Shown piece by piece: positions 39,610 through 51,696 of a stretch of DNA of 64,000 bases (the first letter of the stretch is position 1; every line of letters begins with the position of its first letter). Below the pieces are notes generated by a model, which had not been told where the DNA came from, did no database searches, and saw only the letters and a program-made list of their open reading frames with translations. The position numbers and the translations under genes were made by a program. Source of the stretch: Pseudomonadota bacterium (GTDB lineage: Bacteria > Pseudomonadota > Gammaproteobacteria > Xanthomonadales > Rhodanobacteraceae); NCBI GenBank assembly GCA_021818335.1, contig JAKAEJ010000004.1:27034-91033 (forward strand), read 5' to 3'.

Positions 39610-40330
39610 GCGACTGGTTTCCGGTTCGGCCGAATCGGCGCTCGCGACGTGCGTAGTCCTCCAGCGCAGCGTCCAGCGCGGCGGCGTCGAAATCGGGCCA
39701 CAGGGTTTCGGTGAAATACAACTCGGCGTAGGCGAGCTGCCACAACAGGAAATTGCTGATCCGGTGCTCGCCGCCCGTTCGGATCAGCAGGTCCGGAGGG
39801 GGCAATCCCGCGAGCGCGAGGTGCGCCGCGAGTGTCGGCTCATCGATGTCATCGGGGACCAGTCTGCCGGCCGCAACTTCCGAGGCGAGGCGGCGTGCGG
39901 CCTGGGTGACGTCCCAGCGACCACCGTAATTGACGGCGATGTTCAGCGAAAGCGCTGCGTTGTCGGCGGTGCGCTGGGTTGCAGCGTGCATGCGCTCCTG
40001 AAGCGCGGGCGCGAAGGCGCCGATATTGCCGATGAAGTCCAGCCGCACTCCCGATGAATGCAATTCGTCGACTTCGCTGTCGAGTGCGCGCAGGAACAGA
40101 TCCATGAGCGCACCGACCTCTTCCCGGGGCCGCTGCCAGTTCTCGCTGGAAAAGGCGAACAGCGTGAGCGTCGGGATTCCGCGTTCGCGGCAGGCGCGGA
40201 CACTGGCGCGAACCGCCTTCTGCCCCGCCCGATGACCGAACGCCCGCGGCCGATGGCGGCGCTCGGCCCAGCGACCGTTACCGTCCATGATGATGGCCAC
40301 GTGTCGTGGCGTCGCGGGTGGGGCAGTCAT
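39596..40330 (-). CDS. uppS: undecaprenyl diphosphate synthase
   Basis: cis-Prenyltransferase making the C55 lipid carrier for peptidoglycan and O-antigen. It has 244 residues. The catalytic Asp16 is in [10 protein letters not shown]. Further conserved blocks are [23 protein letters not shown] and the C-terminal [24 protein letters not shown] region (with Arg and Glu for diphosphate binding). It starts 13 bases after frr. Confidence 0.95.
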   Translation of the reverse strand: MTAPPATPRHVAIIMDGNGRWAERRHRPRAFGHRAGQKAVRASVRACRERGIPTLTLFAFSSENWQRPREEVGALMDLFLRALDSEVDELHSSGVRLDFIGNIGAFAPALQERMHAATQRTADNAALSLNIAVNYGGRWDVTQAARRLASEVAAGRLVPDDIDEPTLAAHLALAGLPPPDLLIRTGGEHRISNFLLWQLAYAELYFTETLWPDFDAAALDAALEDYARRERRFGRTGNQSRARA

Positions 40331-40343
40331 GGGAGCCGGCGCC

Positions 40344-40907
40344 TCACAGCGCCATCAGTTCATCTTCCTTGGCCTTCGCCACGGCGTCGATCTCCTTGAC
40401 GAAGCGGTCGGTGAGCTTCTGGACCTCATCCTCGCTGCGCCGCTCCTCGTCCTCGGTGATCTTCTTGGCCTTCAAGAGGTCCTTGACCTGCTGCATCGCG
40501 TCGCGACGAACGTTGCGGACGGCTACCTTGGCACTCTCGCCCTCATGCGCGACGTGCTTGGCGAGATCCTTGCGCCGCTCCTCGGTGAGGGGCGGCAGGT
40601 TGATTCGAATGACGGTGCCGGCGGTCGTAGGCGTCACGCCGAGGTCGGAAGCGAGGATGGCCTTCTCGATCGGGCCGACCATGCCTTTTTCCCATGGCGT
40701 AATGGTCAGGGAACGCGCATCAGTCACCGCGACGGTCGCAACCTGGGCCAGCGGCATGTCACTGCCGTAGTAATTGACCTTGACCGATTCGACCAGCGCG
40801 GTACTGGCGCGACCCGTGCGCAGCCGTTGCAGTTCGTGGCGCAGCGCTTCGACACACTTGCCCATTCGTGCCTGTGCGTCGTTCTTAATGCCGTTCAAGT
40901 CGCTCAT
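40344..40907 (-). CDS. frr: ribosome recycling factor
   Basis: Splits the post-termination ribosome together with EF-G. It has 187 residues, two domains: a three-helix bundle with the invariant LRTGRAS segment near 29-35, and a beta domain (30-105) inserted in it. The C-terminal helix is highly charged ([20 protein letters not shown]). It lies 36 bases after pyrH, standard order pyrH-frr. Confidence 0.96.
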   Translation of the reverse strand: MSDLNGIKNDAQARMGKCVEALRHELQRLRTGRASTALVESVKVNYYGSDMPLAQVATVAVTDARSLTITPWEKGMVGPIEKAILASDLGVTPTTAGTVIRINLPPLTEERRKDLAKHVAHEGESAKVAVRNVRRDAMQQVKDLLKAKKITEDEERRSEDEVQKLTDRFVKEIDAVAKAKEDELMAL

Positions 40908-40943
40908 GGGAATTCGCCGGTAGCAATGGATGTTGGAAACGGG

Positions 40944-41669
40944 TCAGGCCGCGGCCCGAACCAGGGTGCCCACGGGCTCGCCCCGCACGATGCGCATGAG
41001 GTTGCCGGGATGACCCAGGTCGTAGATGCGGATGGGGAGGTCATGGTCGCGGCAGAGAGCGAAGGCGGCGGTATCCATGACTGCCAGCTTGCGCTCGATG
41101 ACTTCGTCGTAACTGAGCGTGTCGTAGCGGTGCGCGTTACGGTGGCAAGCCGGATCGGCATCGTAGACGCCATCGACCTTGGTCGCCTTCAGCAGCACTT
41201 GGGCCCCAATTTCCACCGCGCGCAGCGCGGCGGCAGAATCCGTGGTGAAGAACGGATTGCCGAGGCCGGCCGCAAAGACGACGATCCTGCCCTTTTCGAT
41301 GTGGCGCACAGCACGGCGGCGGATGAAATCCTCGCAAACGTCGTTGATGCGAATGGCGCTCATCACACGCACCTTGGCGCCCAATTTTTCCAGCGCGTCC
41401 TGCAATGCCAGCGCGTTCATCACCGTGGCAAGCATCCCCATGTGGTCACCCGTCACGCGGTCCATGCCGGCTGCAGCCAGGCCTGCGCCGCGAAAGATGT
41501 TGCCGCCACCGATCACAACGCCAACCTGCACCCCGGCGGCATGCACCTCGGCGATCTCGCTGGCGATGCGCCGCAGGACGTCCGGATCAATGCCGTATTC
41601 GGCCTTGCCCAATAGGGCCTCGCCGGAGAGCTTCAAAAGGATGCGTTGGTAGTGCAGCGCTTCGGCCAT
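40944..41669 (-). CDS. pyrH: uridylate kinase
   Basis: Phosphorylates UMP to UDP; hexameric amino-acid-kinase fold. It has 241 residues from the ATG at 41669, which has GAGGA six bases before it; a longer frame to 41702 is disfavoured. The phosphate loop is LLKLSGEAL, and the nucleotide site [11 protein letters not shown]. Normally pyrH follows tsf; here the 11.5-kb cbb cluster stands between them and the gene just upstream on the same strand is cbbR (54-base gap). It may now depend on its own promoter at 41701-41706 and perhaps on read-through from cbbR. Confidence 0.96.
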   Translation of the reverse strand: MAEALHYQRILLKLSGEALLGKAEYGIDPDVLRRIASEIAEVHAAGVQVGVVIGGGNIFRGAGLAAAGMDRVTGDHMGMLATVMNALALQDALEKLGAKVRVMSAIRINDVCEDFIRRRAVRHIEKGRIVVFAAGLGNPFFTTDSAAALRAVEIGAQVLLKATKVDGVYDADPACHRNAHRYDTLSYDEVIERKLAVMDTAAFALCRDHDLPIRIYDLGHPGNLMRIVRGEPVGTLVRAAA

Positions 41670-41700
41670 GCAATCCTCGCGGCGGGGAGCAAACTGCCGC

Positions 41701-41706
41701 ATTGTA
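41701..41706 (-). promoter_or_regulatory. pyrH promoter -10 box
   Basis: TACAAT on the minus strand, 31 bases before the pyrH ATG and 18 after the cbbR stop. The -35 position holds no consensus and would lie over the cbbR stop codon. Predicted leader about 25 bases with GAGGA ribosome site. Confidence 0.45.
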
Positions 41707-41723
41707 GACGACCCGCGCAGGCT

Positions 41724-42666
41724 TTAGTCCGTCGTGGCGCTCGCCCGGGGCAGCAGGGCCGCATCGTGCGCGGCCAGCCACGCCTCGCCGTGTTCGAGCA
41801 TGAAATAACGGAAGGCTTCGGCGGCCGGGGCAAGCTGTCGAGCGCTAAGGCGGGCAACGAACCAACTGCGCATGAGCGGTGTTCCGACGACATCGAGCAC
41901 GTGCAACAGGCCGCCCCGCAGTTCCAGACCGATGGTGTGCAGCGAAAGCAGGCTGATGCCCAGGCCCGCGATGACCGCCTGCTTGAGCGTCTCATTGCTC
42001 GCGATCTCCATGGCAGGGCGGGCATCCACGTGGTGCGCCGAGAAGAAGTCTTCCAACGCTGCGCGTGTGCCGGAGCCCGGTTCGCGCACCAGCAGGGGGA
42101 ACTCCAGCAGGGCAAGTGCCGACAGGTGCGGCTGGTGGGTCAGTGGGTGGCCGGAAGGAGCCACGAACACGAGCGGGTGCGCGGCAAATGCCTCGGCGCG
42201 GGTATCGATCTCGCGCGGCGGCCGGCCCATGACGGCCAGGTCCACCTCGCCGCCGTGCAGGAGCGCCACCAGATGCTCGCGGTTGTGCGCCACGCGCAGC
42301 CGAAGATCGATCCCTGGGTGTTCCTGATGGAAGCGGGCCAGCAACTGCAGCAGGAAGTATTTGGCCGTGCTGACGAACCCGAGCGTCAGGACGCCTCGAT
42401 CGAGGCGCTGGAACCGTGCCATGTCCTCCTCGGCTGCCTTGTGGGCCGCCAGCAGCCTGCGCGCATGGACGAGGAAGTATTCGCCCGCCGTGGAGAGGTT
42501 GAGGCGCCGCTTTTCGCGATCGAACAGACGCAGGCCGACCTGCGCCTCGAGTTCCTTCACCTGCATCGAGACCGCCGGTGGGGTGATGTGCAGGGCCTCG
42601 GCCGCGCGCAGCACGCTGCCGTGCCGCGCGACCTCGACGAAAACCCTTAACTGGCGGAGGCTCAGG

Positions 42667-42671
<5 letters not shown>
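41724..42671 (-). CDS. cbbR: LysR-type regulator of the Calvin cycle operon
   Basis: DNA-binding regulator of 315 residues. The winged helix-turn-helix occupies about 1-60 (SVLRAAEALHITPPAVSMQVKE spans the recognition helix). A two-lobed effector domain follows (about 90-300), with GLGISLLSLHTIGLE in the position typical of CbbR. Divergent transcription from cbbL across 105 bases supports the identity: CbbR proteins bind between the two genes and activate cbb transcription in response to metabolites such as RuBP, PEP or NADPH. It also lies directly upstream of pyrH on the same strand. The start codon itself lies inside one of the repeats of the operator region. Confidence 0.93.
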
Positions 42672-44252
<1,581 letters not shown>

Positions 44253-44267
44253 ACGGAGCTTGATCCG

Positions 44268-44705
44268 ATGATCACCAATCCAACCGGTCGAATCACCCAG
44301 GGCCAGTTCAGCTTCCTGCCTGACTTGACCGATGACGAAATCACTGCGCAGATCGAATACGGTTTGCGGAAGGGGTATGCGTGGAGCGTGGAATATACGG
44401 ATGACCCCCACCCGCGCAATACCTATTGGGACATGTTCGGCATGCCCATGTTCGACCTGCGCGATGCGGCCGGCGTCATGCAGGAGCTTCGCGAGTGTCG
44501 CAAGACCTTCCAGGGCCACTACATCCGAATGGTGGCATTCGATTCCACACGCGGCATCGAGTCGATCACCATGAGCTTCATCGTCAACCGCCCCCCCACC
44601 GAACCGGGCTTCGGACTCGAGCGCCAAGAGGCCGAGGGCCGCACGCTTCGCTACACCGTCAAGTCCTACGCCACGGACCGGCCCGAGAACGAGCGCTACA
44701 GCTGA
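44268..44705 (+). CDS. cbbS: RuBisCO small subunit, red-type
   Basis: Small subunit capping the L8 core. It has 145 residues. The N-terminal [17 protein letters not shown] and central [12 protein letters not shown] are characteristic of red-type small subunits. The C-terminal about 35 residues form the extended beta-hairpin segment that replaces the betaA-betaB loop of green-type subunits. GGAG lies ten bases before the ATG. A strong hairpin follows the stop and separates it from cbbX. Confidence 0.97.
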   Translation: MITNPTGRITQGQFSFLPDLTDDEITAQIEYGLRKGYAWSVEYTDDPHPRNTYWDMFGMPMFDLRDAAGVMQELRECRKTFQGHYIRMVAFDSTRGIESITMSFIVNRPPTEPGFGLERQEAEGRTLRYTVKSYATDRPENERYS

Positions 44706-44726
44706 GTGCGCGAATGTCGTTCTGCC

Positions 44727-44744
44727 GCCGGCGCTGGCGCCGGC
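44727..44744 (+). repeat. GC-rich hairpin between cbbS and cbbX
   Basis: GCCGGCGC-TG-GCGCCGGC, a perfect palindromic stem starting 21 bases after the cbbS stop, with no T run. In an operon this would stabilise the cbbLS part of the message or partly stop polymerase, leaving more RuBisCO than downstream enzyme. It lies in a 124-base gap, the longest in the operon. Confidence 0.45.
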
Positions 44745-44829
44745 GCCTGCGCGAAGCCAGGCGTCCGGTTGGCGCGGCGACGTCGACGCAAGGTTGCAGG
44801 TTATCTCCCAGCCACGTGGAGCCAGCGAA

Positions 44830-45822
44830 ATGAGCACGCCCAGGTACTCCATCCCGGGAAGCGCGCCCAGCGTGCCGCCACGGGATCCAGAAGGGCCCGG
44901 CGCGGCGATTGCGCAGGCGCCGGACGCGATGGAGCGCGCGCGCAGCGTCGCCGCCGTGCTGGCGGAGAGTCAGGTCGAGCAGGTGCTTGCCGATCTGGAC
45001 CGGGACCTGGTCGGCCTCGCGCCGGTCAAGCAGCGGATCCGCGATATCGCCGCGCTGCTGGTGATCGACAAGCTGCGCATGAACCTCGGCCTGCAGGCGG
45101 AGACGCCCAGCATGCACATGAGTTTCACCGGCAACCCGGGCACGGGGAAGACCACGGTGGCGCTTCGCATGGCCGAGATCCTGCACCGCCTCGGTTACGT
45201 CCGGAAGGGTCATCTGGTGGCCGTCACCCGTGACGATCTGGTCGGCCAGTACATCGGACACACCGCGCCCAAGACCAAGGAGGTCCTCAAGAAGGCCATG
45301 GGTGGCGTGCTGTTCATCGACGAGGCCTACTACCTGTACCGGCCGGAAAACGAGCGCGACTATGGCCAGGAGGCGATCGAGATCCTGCTTCAGGTCATGG
45401 AGAACCAGCGGGACGACCTCGTGGTGATCCTGGCCGGATACAAGGACCGGATGGAGACGTTCTTCCGCTCGAATCCGGGCCTCAGCAGCCGCATTGCCCA
45501 TCATCTGGACTTCCCCGATTACTCGGTCGACGAACTGCAGCAGATCGCGGAAAGAATGCTGGCGCAGCGCCATTACCGGTTCGGGGCTGGCGCCCGCGAG
45601 ATATTCCACCAGTATCTGGAGCGCCGCATCCAGCAGCCCCACTTCGCCAATGCGCGCAGCGTGCGCAATGCGCTGGACCGCGCCCGCCTTCGCCAAGCCA
45701 GTCGTCTCTTCGCAGAGCGCGACCGCGAACTCGGACGGGACGACCTCACGACGCTGCTGCCCGCCGATCTGCTGGCGAGCCGCGTTTTCGCCGAAGGCTC
45801 CGCGGGGGAGGCCACGCCATGA
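44830..45822 (+). CDS. cbbX: red-type RuBisCO activase CbbX (AAA+ ATPase)
   Basis: Hexameric AAA+ motor that removes inhibitory sugar phosphates from red-type RuBisCO by pulling the C-terminus of the large subunit. It has 330 residues from the ATG at 44830 (GGAG eight bases upstream). A Pro/Ala-rich N-terminal extension fills about 1-35. Walker A is GNPGTGKT at 101-108, the pore-loop YIG is near 141-143, and Walker B is LFIDE at 161-165. The C-terminal helical lid contains the arginine-finger region [17 protein letters not shown]. The cbbF start overlaps its stop (ATGA). Confidence 0.96.
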   Translation: MSTPRYSIPGSAPSVPPRDPEGPGAAIAQAPDAMERARSVAAVLAESQVEQVLADLDRDLVGLAPVKQRIRDIAALLVIDKLRMNLGLQAETPSMHMSFTGNPGTGKTTVALRMAEILHRLGYVRKGHLVAVTRDDLVGQYIGHTAPKTKEVLKKAMGGVLFIDEAYYLYRPENERDYGQEAIEILLQVMENQRDDLVVILAGYKDRMETFFRSNPGLSSRIAHHLDFPDYSVDELQQIAERMLAQRHYRFGAGAREIFHQYLERRIQQPHFANARSVRNALDRARLRQASRLFAERDRELGRDDLTTLLPADLLASRVFAEGSAGEATP

Positions 45823-46901
45823 ACCAGCCCCATCGCCCCACGTTGACCCAGTACCTGATTGAACAGCGCCGGCGATTCCCGGCGGCAAGCGGTGACCTCA
45901 ATGCCCTGATCCTGGATGTGTCGATCGCTTGCAAGGCGATTGCGCGCCAGGTGGCCTTCGGGGAGCTGCGCGCGCCGGGTGCCGTGGCGGGCGGCGCGAT
46001 CAACGTGCAGGGCGAGGTCCAGAAGCACCTGGACGTCGTCAGCAACGAGCTGTTCCTGCGCCAGGCCGAATGGTCCGGTCACCTCGCCGGCATGGCCTCG
46101 GAGGAGATGGATGAGCCCTATCCCATACCGGTCGACTATCCGCGCGGCAAATACCTGCTCGTGTTCGATCCACTCGATGGATCCAGCAACCTCGACGTGA
46201 ACGTCACCGTAGGCAGCATATTCTCGATCCTTCGCGCGCCCGAGGCCGTCGCCGCGGGCGGCCGCGCATTGGCCGCCGGGGATTTCCTGCAGCCCGGCAC
46301 GGAGCAGGTCGCGGCTGGCTATGCGCTCTACGGCCCGGTCACCATGTTCGTGCTCAGCGTGGGCAATGGCGTGGTCGGATTCACGCTTGACGTCAACGTC
46401 GGCGAGTTCAAGCTCACCCACCCCGACCTGCGCGTGCCCGCCGATGCGCAGGAATTTGCCATCAATTCGTCGAACGCGCGCTTCTGGGAGCCTCCGGTCA
46501 AGCGTTACGTCGACGAATGCCTTGCGGGCCGCACGGGGCCGCGTGGCAAGGACTTCAACATGCGCTGGATCGCCAGCATGGTTGCCGAAGCCCACCGCAT
46601 CCTCATGCGCGGCGGCGTGTTCCTGTATCCACGCGACAGCAAGGACCCCACCAAGGCGGGGCGACTGCGATTGCTCTACGAGGCCAACCCGATCAGCTTC
46701 GTGATGGAGCAGGCCGGGGCCCGCGCCAGCACCGGCCGGCAACCAATCCTGTCCGTGCAACCGACGGGCCTGCACCAGCGCATTGGCCTCGTGTTTGGCT
46801 CGAAGCACGAGGTGGAGCGCATCGAGCGCTACCACGCCGAAGGCGGTAGCCGCGAGTTGCCCAATCCGCTGTTCGTCGAGCGCAGCCTCTTCCGCGACTG
46901 A
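45819..46901 (+). CDS. cbbF: class I fructose-1,6-bisphosphatase
   Basis: Releases fructose 6-phosphate in the regenerative phase of the Calvin cycle and in gluconeogenesis. It has 360 residues. Metal-binding acidic residues lie in ASEEMD (about 93-98) and in [13 protein letters not shown] (Asp117, Asp120). The start overlaps the cbbX stop by four bases. No cysteine-rich light-regulation loop of the chloroplast type is present. Sedoheptulose-1,7-bisphosphate may be a second substrate, as for other cbbF products; the sequence does not decide that. Confidence 0.95.
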   Translation: MNQPHRPTLTQYLIEQRRRFPAASGDLNALILDVSIACKAIARQVAFGELRAPGAVAGGAINVQGEVQKHLDVVSNELFLRQAEWSGHLAGMASEEMDEPYPIPVDYPRGKYLLVFDPLDGSSNLDVNVTVGSIFSILRAPEAVAAGGRALAAGDFLQPGTEQVAAGYALYGPVTMFVLSVGNGVVGFTLDVNVGEFKLTHPDLRVPADAQEFAINSSNARFWEPPVKRYVDECLAGRTGPRGKDFNMRWIASMVAEAHRILMRGGVFLYPRDSKDPTKAGRLRLLYEANPISFVMEQAGARASTGRQPILSVQPTGLHQRIGLVFGSKHEVERIERYHAEGGSRELPNPLFVERSLFRD

Positions 46902-46940
46902 TCCCGATCACGCCATTGCCGCAGCCAGGAATCGACCGCC

Positions 46941-47822
46941 ATGTCCGAACGACATCCCATCATTGCCATCACCGGTTCGTCGGGTGCGGGAACCACCTCG
47001 GTGACCCGCACCTTCCAGAACATCTTCCGCCGCGAGCGAATCAACGCCGCGATCGTGGAAGGCGACAGCTTCCATCGTTTTGACCGGCAGGAAATGCGCA
47101 TCCGGCAGGCCGAGGCGGAGACCGCTGGCAACAAGCATTTCAGCCACTTCGGACCCGAGAACAACCTGTTCGCCGAACTGGCCGAGCTGTTCGACAGCTA
47201 TGCGCGGCGCGGTACGGGCCGGACCCGGAAGTACCTGCATGACGCGGGCGAGGCGGGACCCTACGGGCAGGAGCCCGGGACGTTTACGCCATGGGATGAA
47301 ATCCCGCCCGGAACCGATCTTCTGTATTACGAAGGCCTCCATGGCGGCGTGGTGACGCCTGAGGCGGATGTCGCACAGCATGCGGACTTGCTGATCGGCG
47401 TGGTTCCGGTCATCAATCTCGAGTGGATCCAGAAGCTTTACCGGGACAAGCACGTCCGCGGCTATACCGCCGAGGCGGTGACGGACACCATCCTGCGTCG
47501 TATGCCGGACTACGTGAATTTCATTTGCCCGCAGTTCTCACGGACGGACATCAATTTCCAGCGCGTTCCGGTGGTGGATACATCCAATCCCTTCATCGCA
47601 CGCGAAATCCCGACAGCAGACGAGAGCATCTGCGTGATCCGGTTTCGCAATCCCAAGGGCATCGATTTCCCTTATTTACTCAGCATGATCCACGATTCGT
47701 GGATGTCGCGAGCCAATTCCATTGTTGTCCCGGGAGGCAAGATGGAGCTGGCGATGCAGATGATCCTCACCCCCTTCATCTGGCGCATGATGGAACGGCG
47801 CAAAGGCGCGTTGGCTGGATGA
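46941..47822 (+). CDS. cbbP: phosphoribulokinase
   Basis: Phosphorylates ribulose 5-phosphate to RuBP, the second enzyme unique to the Calvin cycle. It has 293 residues, the bacterial (proteobacterial octameric) class. The P-loop is GSSGAGTTS at 12-20. Substrate residues lie in VEGDSFHRF and in HFSHFGPENN; the Walker B-like LLYYEGLHGG is at about 127-136. This class is allosterically activated by NADH rather than by thioredoxin; that is family knowledge. It comes 39 bases after cbbF. Confidence 0.96.
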   Translation: MSERHPIIAITGSSGAGTTSVTRTFQNIFRRERINAAIVEGDSFHRFDRQEMRIRQAEAETAGNKHFSHFGPENNLFAELAELFDSYARRGTGRTRKYLHDAGEAGPYGQEPGTFTPWDEIPPGTDLLYYEGLHGGVVTPEADVAQHADLLIGVVPVINLEWIQKLYRDKHVRGYTAEAVTDTILRRMPDYVNFICPQFSRTDINFQRVPVVDTSNPFIAREIPTADESICVIRFRNPKGIDFPYLLSMIHDSWMSRANSIVVPGGKMELAMQMILTPFIWRMMERRKGALAG

Positions 47823-47870
47823 CAGATCGCACGGCGGCAGCGGCCATGCCGCAGTGTCGTGGCCACGGCA

Positions 47871-47892
47871 GGCCATGATCGTGGCCATGATC
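47871..47892 (+). repeat. short direct repeat upstream of cbbT
   Basis: GGCCATGATC occurs twice in tandem (47871-47880 and 47883-47892) in the 121-base gap between cbbP and cbbT, followed by TGAGAAAATG. It could mark an internal regulatory site; no -35/-10 pair is convincing. Confidence 0.25.
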
Positions 47893-47943
47893 TGAGAAAA
47901 TGTCCGGACGGCATGCTGCCGTTTCCGCAACAGGAGTCCTTTG

Positions 47944-49941
47944 ATGGCCAGCACCTCCAGTGATCGCGTCCTGAATGGCGCTCCCTCCCACGACCCACGT
48001 GCAACGGCTTTGCGGGCGCTGGCCATGGACGCCGTCCAGAAAGCCAATTCCGGCCATCCCGGTGCGCCGATGGGCATGGCGGAAATGGCAGTCGCGCTTT
48101 GGGGCACTCATTTGCGCCATAACCCTGGCGATCCTGCGTGGGCCGACCGGGATCGGTTCGTGCTCAGCAATGGCCACGCGTCGATGCTCCTTTACGCGCT
48201 TCTGCACCTCACGGGTTATGACCTGCCGATGGGCGAGATCCAGAATTTCCGGCAGTTGCATAGCCGGACACCGGGGCACCCGGAGCGGGGGCTGACGCCC
48301 GGCGTCGAGACAACCACCGGTCCGCTGGGGCAGGGCGTGAGCAACGCCGTTGGCATGGCGCTCGCCGAGAAGATGCTGGCGGCCGAGTTCAACCGGCCCG
48401 GACATACCATCGTCGACCACCGGACTTACGTGTTCCTGGGCGATGGCTGCCTGATGGAGGGCATCAGCCATGAGTCCCTTTCACTGGCCGGCGTGTTGGG
48501 CTTGGACAAGCTGATCGTGCTCTATGACGACAATGGAATCAGTATCGATGGCGCCGTTGCGGGCTGGTTTCGCGACGATACGCCCGCGCGGCTTCGCGCG
48601 TACGGCTGGAATGTGGTGGGGCCCATCGACGGGCACAGCCTGGAGGCGCTGGATGCGGCGCTCGTGGAGGCGCAGCACGGCAATGGCAAGCCGACGTTTA
48701 TCCTCTGCCGCACCACTATTGGTGCCGGCGCGCCACACCGGGGCGGGACGGCCAAGGCCCATGGCGAACCACTGGGCGCGGACGAGGTGGCTGCTGCACG
48801 CCAGGCGCTGGGCTGGAATCATGCGCCGTTCGATATCCCTGCGGACATACGCACCCAATGGGATGCGCGGGCGCGAGGCGCCGCATTGCAAGCGGGATGG
48901 CAGCGACGCTTCGATGCCTACCGGCAGGCCTATCCGGAACTGGCGGAATCCTTCCTGCGTCGGATGGCCGGCGAATTGCCGCTGGAGTGGCCTGACCAGC
49001 GGGAGGCGGTCATCGCCGCATTCGCCGCGGCTCGCGAGAGCGTGGCAACGCGCAAGGCTTCGCAGCAAGCCATCGCGCAACTGGTGCAGCGCGTGCCAGG
49101 CCTCATCGGGGGCAGCGCGGATCTCACCGGATCCAACCTCACCGATTTCCCGGATGCGGGCCCGCGTTACCACCACTTCGGTGTACGCGAGTTCGGCATG
49201 GCTGCGATCTTGAACGGTATGGCGGCGCACGGGGGCTTCATCCCCTACGGCGGGACGTTCCTCACCTTCAGCGACTATTGCCGCAACGCCATTCGCATGG
49301 CGGCACTGATGAAGCTGCGGGTCATCCACGTATTCACCCACGATTCGATCGGCGTTGGCGAGGATGGTCCCACGCACCAGCCGGTGGAACACGCGGCGAG
49401 CCTGCGGCTGATTCCCAATCTTGAAGTCTGGCGCCCGTGCGATCCGCTCGAGACAGCCGTGGCATGGACCGAGGCTTTGTCGGATGCCGGGCGACCCAGC
49501 GCGTTGCTGCTTTCGCGCCAGAACCTGCCCGTGCAATCCCGCAGCGCCGGGCAGGCGGCGGCCATCGCGCGTGGCGGCTACGTGCTGAGCGATGCGCGTG
49601 ATGCCCGCGCGACGCTGCTTGCCACCGGTTCGGAAGTCGGGCTGGCCATGGCCGCCCAGTCCTTGTTGCGGGAGCAGGGCATTGCCGTGCGCGTCGTCTC
49701 GATGCCAAGCACAACGCGGTTCGACCGCCAGGATCGCGCATGGCGTGACGAGGTTCTGGGCGACTTGCCGCGCATCGGCATCGAGGCGGGCGTCACCCGA
49801 TTCTGGGGCCAGTACGGCTGCGCCTCGGCAATTGGCGTCGACAGCTTCGGCGAATCGGCACCGGGCCCCAAGCTGTTCGAGTACTTCGGCATGACGCCGG
49901 CCGGCGTCGCTGGCCGCGTGCGCGAGGTGCTTGGGGCATGA
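47944..49941 (+). CDS. cbbT: transketolase
   Basis: Thiamine-diphosphate enzyme moving two-carbon units in the Calvin and pentose phosphate cycles. It has 665 residues from the ATG at 47944 (AGGAG eight bases upstream; a TTG one codon earlier is also in frame). The substrate/cofactor His lies in NSGHPGAPMG. The ThDP motif begins GDGCLMEG and runs through the Asn of DDNGISIDG. The pyrimidine-binding domain contains FGVREFGMAAILNG, with the transketolase signature GEDGPTHQPVEH. The stop overlaps the next start (ATGA). Confidence 0.96.
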   Translation: MASTSSDRVLNGAPSHDPRATALRALAMDAVQKANSGHPGAPMGMAEMAVALWGTHLRHNPGDPAWADRDRFVLSNGHASMLLYALLHLTGYDLPMGEIQNFRQLHSRTPGHPERGLTPGVETTTGPLGQGVSNAVGMALAEKMLAAEFNRPGHTIVDHRTYVFLGDGCLMEGISHESLSLAGVLGLDKLIVLYDDNGISIDGAVAGWFRDDTPARLRAYGWNVVGPIDGHSLEALDAALVEAQHGNGKPTFILCRTTIGAGAPHRGGTAKAHGEPLGADEVAAARQALGWNHAPFDIPADIRTQWDARARGAALQAGWQRRFDAYRQAYPELAESFLRRMAGELPLEWPDQREAVIAAFAAARESVATRKASQQAIAQLVQRVPGLIGGSADLTGSNLTDFPDAGPRYHHFGVREFGMAAILNGMAAHGGFIPYGGTFLTFSDYCRNAIRMAALMKLRVIHVFTHDSIGVGEDGPTHQPVEHAASLRLIPNLEVWRPCDPLETAVAWTEALSDAGRPSALLLSRQNLPVQSRSAGQAAAIARGGYVLSDARDARATLLATGSEVGLAMAAQSLLREQGIAVRVVSMPSTTRFDRQDRAWRDEVLGDLPRIGIEAGVTRFWGQYGCASAIGVDSFGESAPGPKLFEYFGMTPAGVAGRVREVLGA

Positions 49942-50630
49942 TCGAGGTGCTGAGTTTCGATCTGGACGGCACGTTGGTCGACACCGGCGGCGAGATCTGC
50001 GCCGCGGTCAATGCCACGCTGGCTGATTTCGGTATCGAGCCACGTGCGGACGCTGAGATCGAAGCCCTGATTGGTGCTGGTGCACATGAATTGATGCGTC
50101 GCCTGGTGGCACGCATCGATGCCCTTCGCCGGCTCGATCAGGCAGAAGTATTCAGCAGCTTCGAACGGCACTACGCCGCGCACGCGGGGCGTGTCGCGCA
50201 ACCGTACCCCGGGTGCTCGATGGCCTTGACCCGCCTTCGCGAAGCAGGGATTTGCCTCGCATGCGTCACCAACAAGGAAGAACGCCATGCACGACGCGTG
50301 CTGGAGGCAACCGCGCTGGCTCCCCACTTCGCCCTGCTGGTCGGCGGCGATACCCTGCCATTCAAGAAGCCGGATGCGCGCGTGCTCCAGCATGTCATCT
50401 CGACGTTGGGCGGAGTGCCTTCACGAGCCGCGCATGTCGGCGATTCCCGGACCGATCTCGAGGCCGCGCGCAATGCGGGCGTGGCCGACTGGGCGGTGCC
50501 ATGGGGATACAACGCCGGCGAGCCCATTGCCCAGGAGCATCCGACGCGATTGTTCGCGAGTTTTGCATCCATCGTCGACGCCGCAGTTGCGCAAGGGGAA
50601 TCGCACGTGCGCTGCGCCGCCCACCATTGA
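49938..50630 (+). CDS. cbbZ: phosphoglycolate phosphatase
   Basis: Dephosphorylates 2-phosphoglycolate, the toxic product of RuBisCO oxygenation. It has 230 residues, HAD superfamily. The nucleophile motif is [10 protein letters not shown] with Asp8 and Asp10. Motif II is the Thr in CVTNKEE. The Lys lies in FKKPDARVL, and motif IV in [12 protein letters not shown]. It overlaps the cbbT stop by four bases. This place in the operon and the motif set support Gph/CbbZ over other HAD members, and mean the organism expects to face oxygen while fixing CO2. Confidence 0.92.
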   Translation: MIEVLSFDLDGTLVDTGGEICAAVNATLADFGIEPRADAEIEALIGAGAHELMRRLVARIDALRRLDQAEVFSSFERHYAAHAGRVAQPYPGCSMALTRLREAGICLACVTNKEERHARRVLEATALAPHFALLVGGDTLPFKKPDARVLQHVISTLGGVPSRAAHVGDSRTDLEAARNAGVADWAVPWGYNAGEPIAQEHPTRLFASFASIVDAAVAQGESHVRCAAHH

Positions 50631-50647
50631 CCACCCGGAGAATTCAG

Positions 50648-51685
50648 ATGGCTCTCGTGTCGCTACGCCAGGTACTGGACCACGCCGCCGAACACGGCTA
50701 CGGCGTACCTGCATTCAACATCAATGACATGGAACAGATCCAGGCGATCATGGAGGCTGCCCAGGACGTGCAGGCGCCGGTCATTCTGCAGGCGTCAGCC
50801 GGGGCTCGCAGCTATGCCGGGGAGGCTTACCTCCGGCACATGGTCATCGCGGCGGTCGAGTCGCATCCCGATATTCCGGTGGTTTTGCACCAAGACCATG
50901 GCGCCTCGCCATCGGTCTGCCAGGCGTCGATCCGGTCCGGGTTTACCAGCGTGATGATGGACGGATCCCTGAGGGAGGATGCCAAGACGCCGGCCTCCTA
51001 TGAATACAACGTCGAGGTCACGCGCAAGGTTTGCGAATTTGCGCACTGGGTCGGCGTTTCGGTCGAGGGCGAGTTGGGCTGCCTCGGCTCCCTCGAGACT
51101 GGCGAGGCTGGTGAGGAGGATGGCGTCGGTGCCGAAGGCAAGCTGAGCCACGACATGCTGCTGACCGACCCGGGTCAGGCCAGGGACTTCGTGGCGAAGA
51201 CCGGCGTCGATGCGCTCGCCATCGCCATCGGCACGAGCCACGGCGCCTACAAGTTCACGCGCCAGCCTACTGGCGATATCCTGGCCATCGAGCGGATTGC
51301 CGAGATCCATGCCGCGGTGCCCGACACGCATTTGGTCATGCACGGCAGTTCCAGTGTTCCCCAGGAATGGTTGGCGATCATCCGCCAGTATGGCGGTGAC
51401 ATCAAGGAAACCTACGGCGTGCCCGTCGAGGAGATTGTTCGCGGCATCCGGAGTGGCGTGCGCAAGGTCAACATCGATACCGACATCCGGCTTGCCATGA
51501 CCGGCGCGATGCGCCAGCTGTTCGCCCAGAAACCCTCCGAGTTCGATCCGCGCAAGGCCATGGCAGCCGCCCGCAAGGCCGCGCAGGGCATTTGCAAGGC
51601 TCGATTCGAAGCCTTTGGCTGCGCGGGCCAGGCAGCCCGGATCAAGCCCGTGCCGCTGGAGGCCATGGCGAAGCGCTATCACTGA
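50648..51685 (+). CDS. cbbA: class II fructose-bisphosphate aldolase
   Basis: Zinc-dependent aldolase joining triose phosphates to fructose 1,6-bisphosphate, and probably sedoheptulose 1,7-bisphosphate in the Calvin cycle. It has 345 residues, the CbbA/Calvin subtype. The catalytic Asp83 and zinc His84 are in [12 protein letters not shown]. Further zinc ligands are in VEGELGCLG and in [21 protein letters not shown] is also intact. GGAG lies about nine bases before the ATG at 50648; longer frames start inside cbbZ. Confidence 0.95.
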   Translation: MALVSLRQVLDHAAEHGYGVPAFNINDMEQIQAIMEAAQDVQAPVILQASAGARSYAGEAYLRHMVIAAVESHPDIPVVLHQDHGASPSVCQASIRSGFTSVMMDGSLREDAKTPASYEYNVEVTRKVCEFAHWVGVSVEGELGCLGSLETGEAGEEDGVGAEGKLSHDMLLTDPGQARDFVAKTGVDALAIAIGTSHGAYKFTRQPTGDILAIERIAEIHAAVPDTHLVMHGSSSVPQEWLAIIRQYGGDIKETYGVPVEEIVRGIRSGVRKVNIDTDIRLAMTGAMRQLFAQKPSEFDPRKAMAAARKAAQGICKARFEAFGCAGQAARIKPVPLEAMAKRYH

Positions 51686-51696
51686 GGAGGTGCTCG

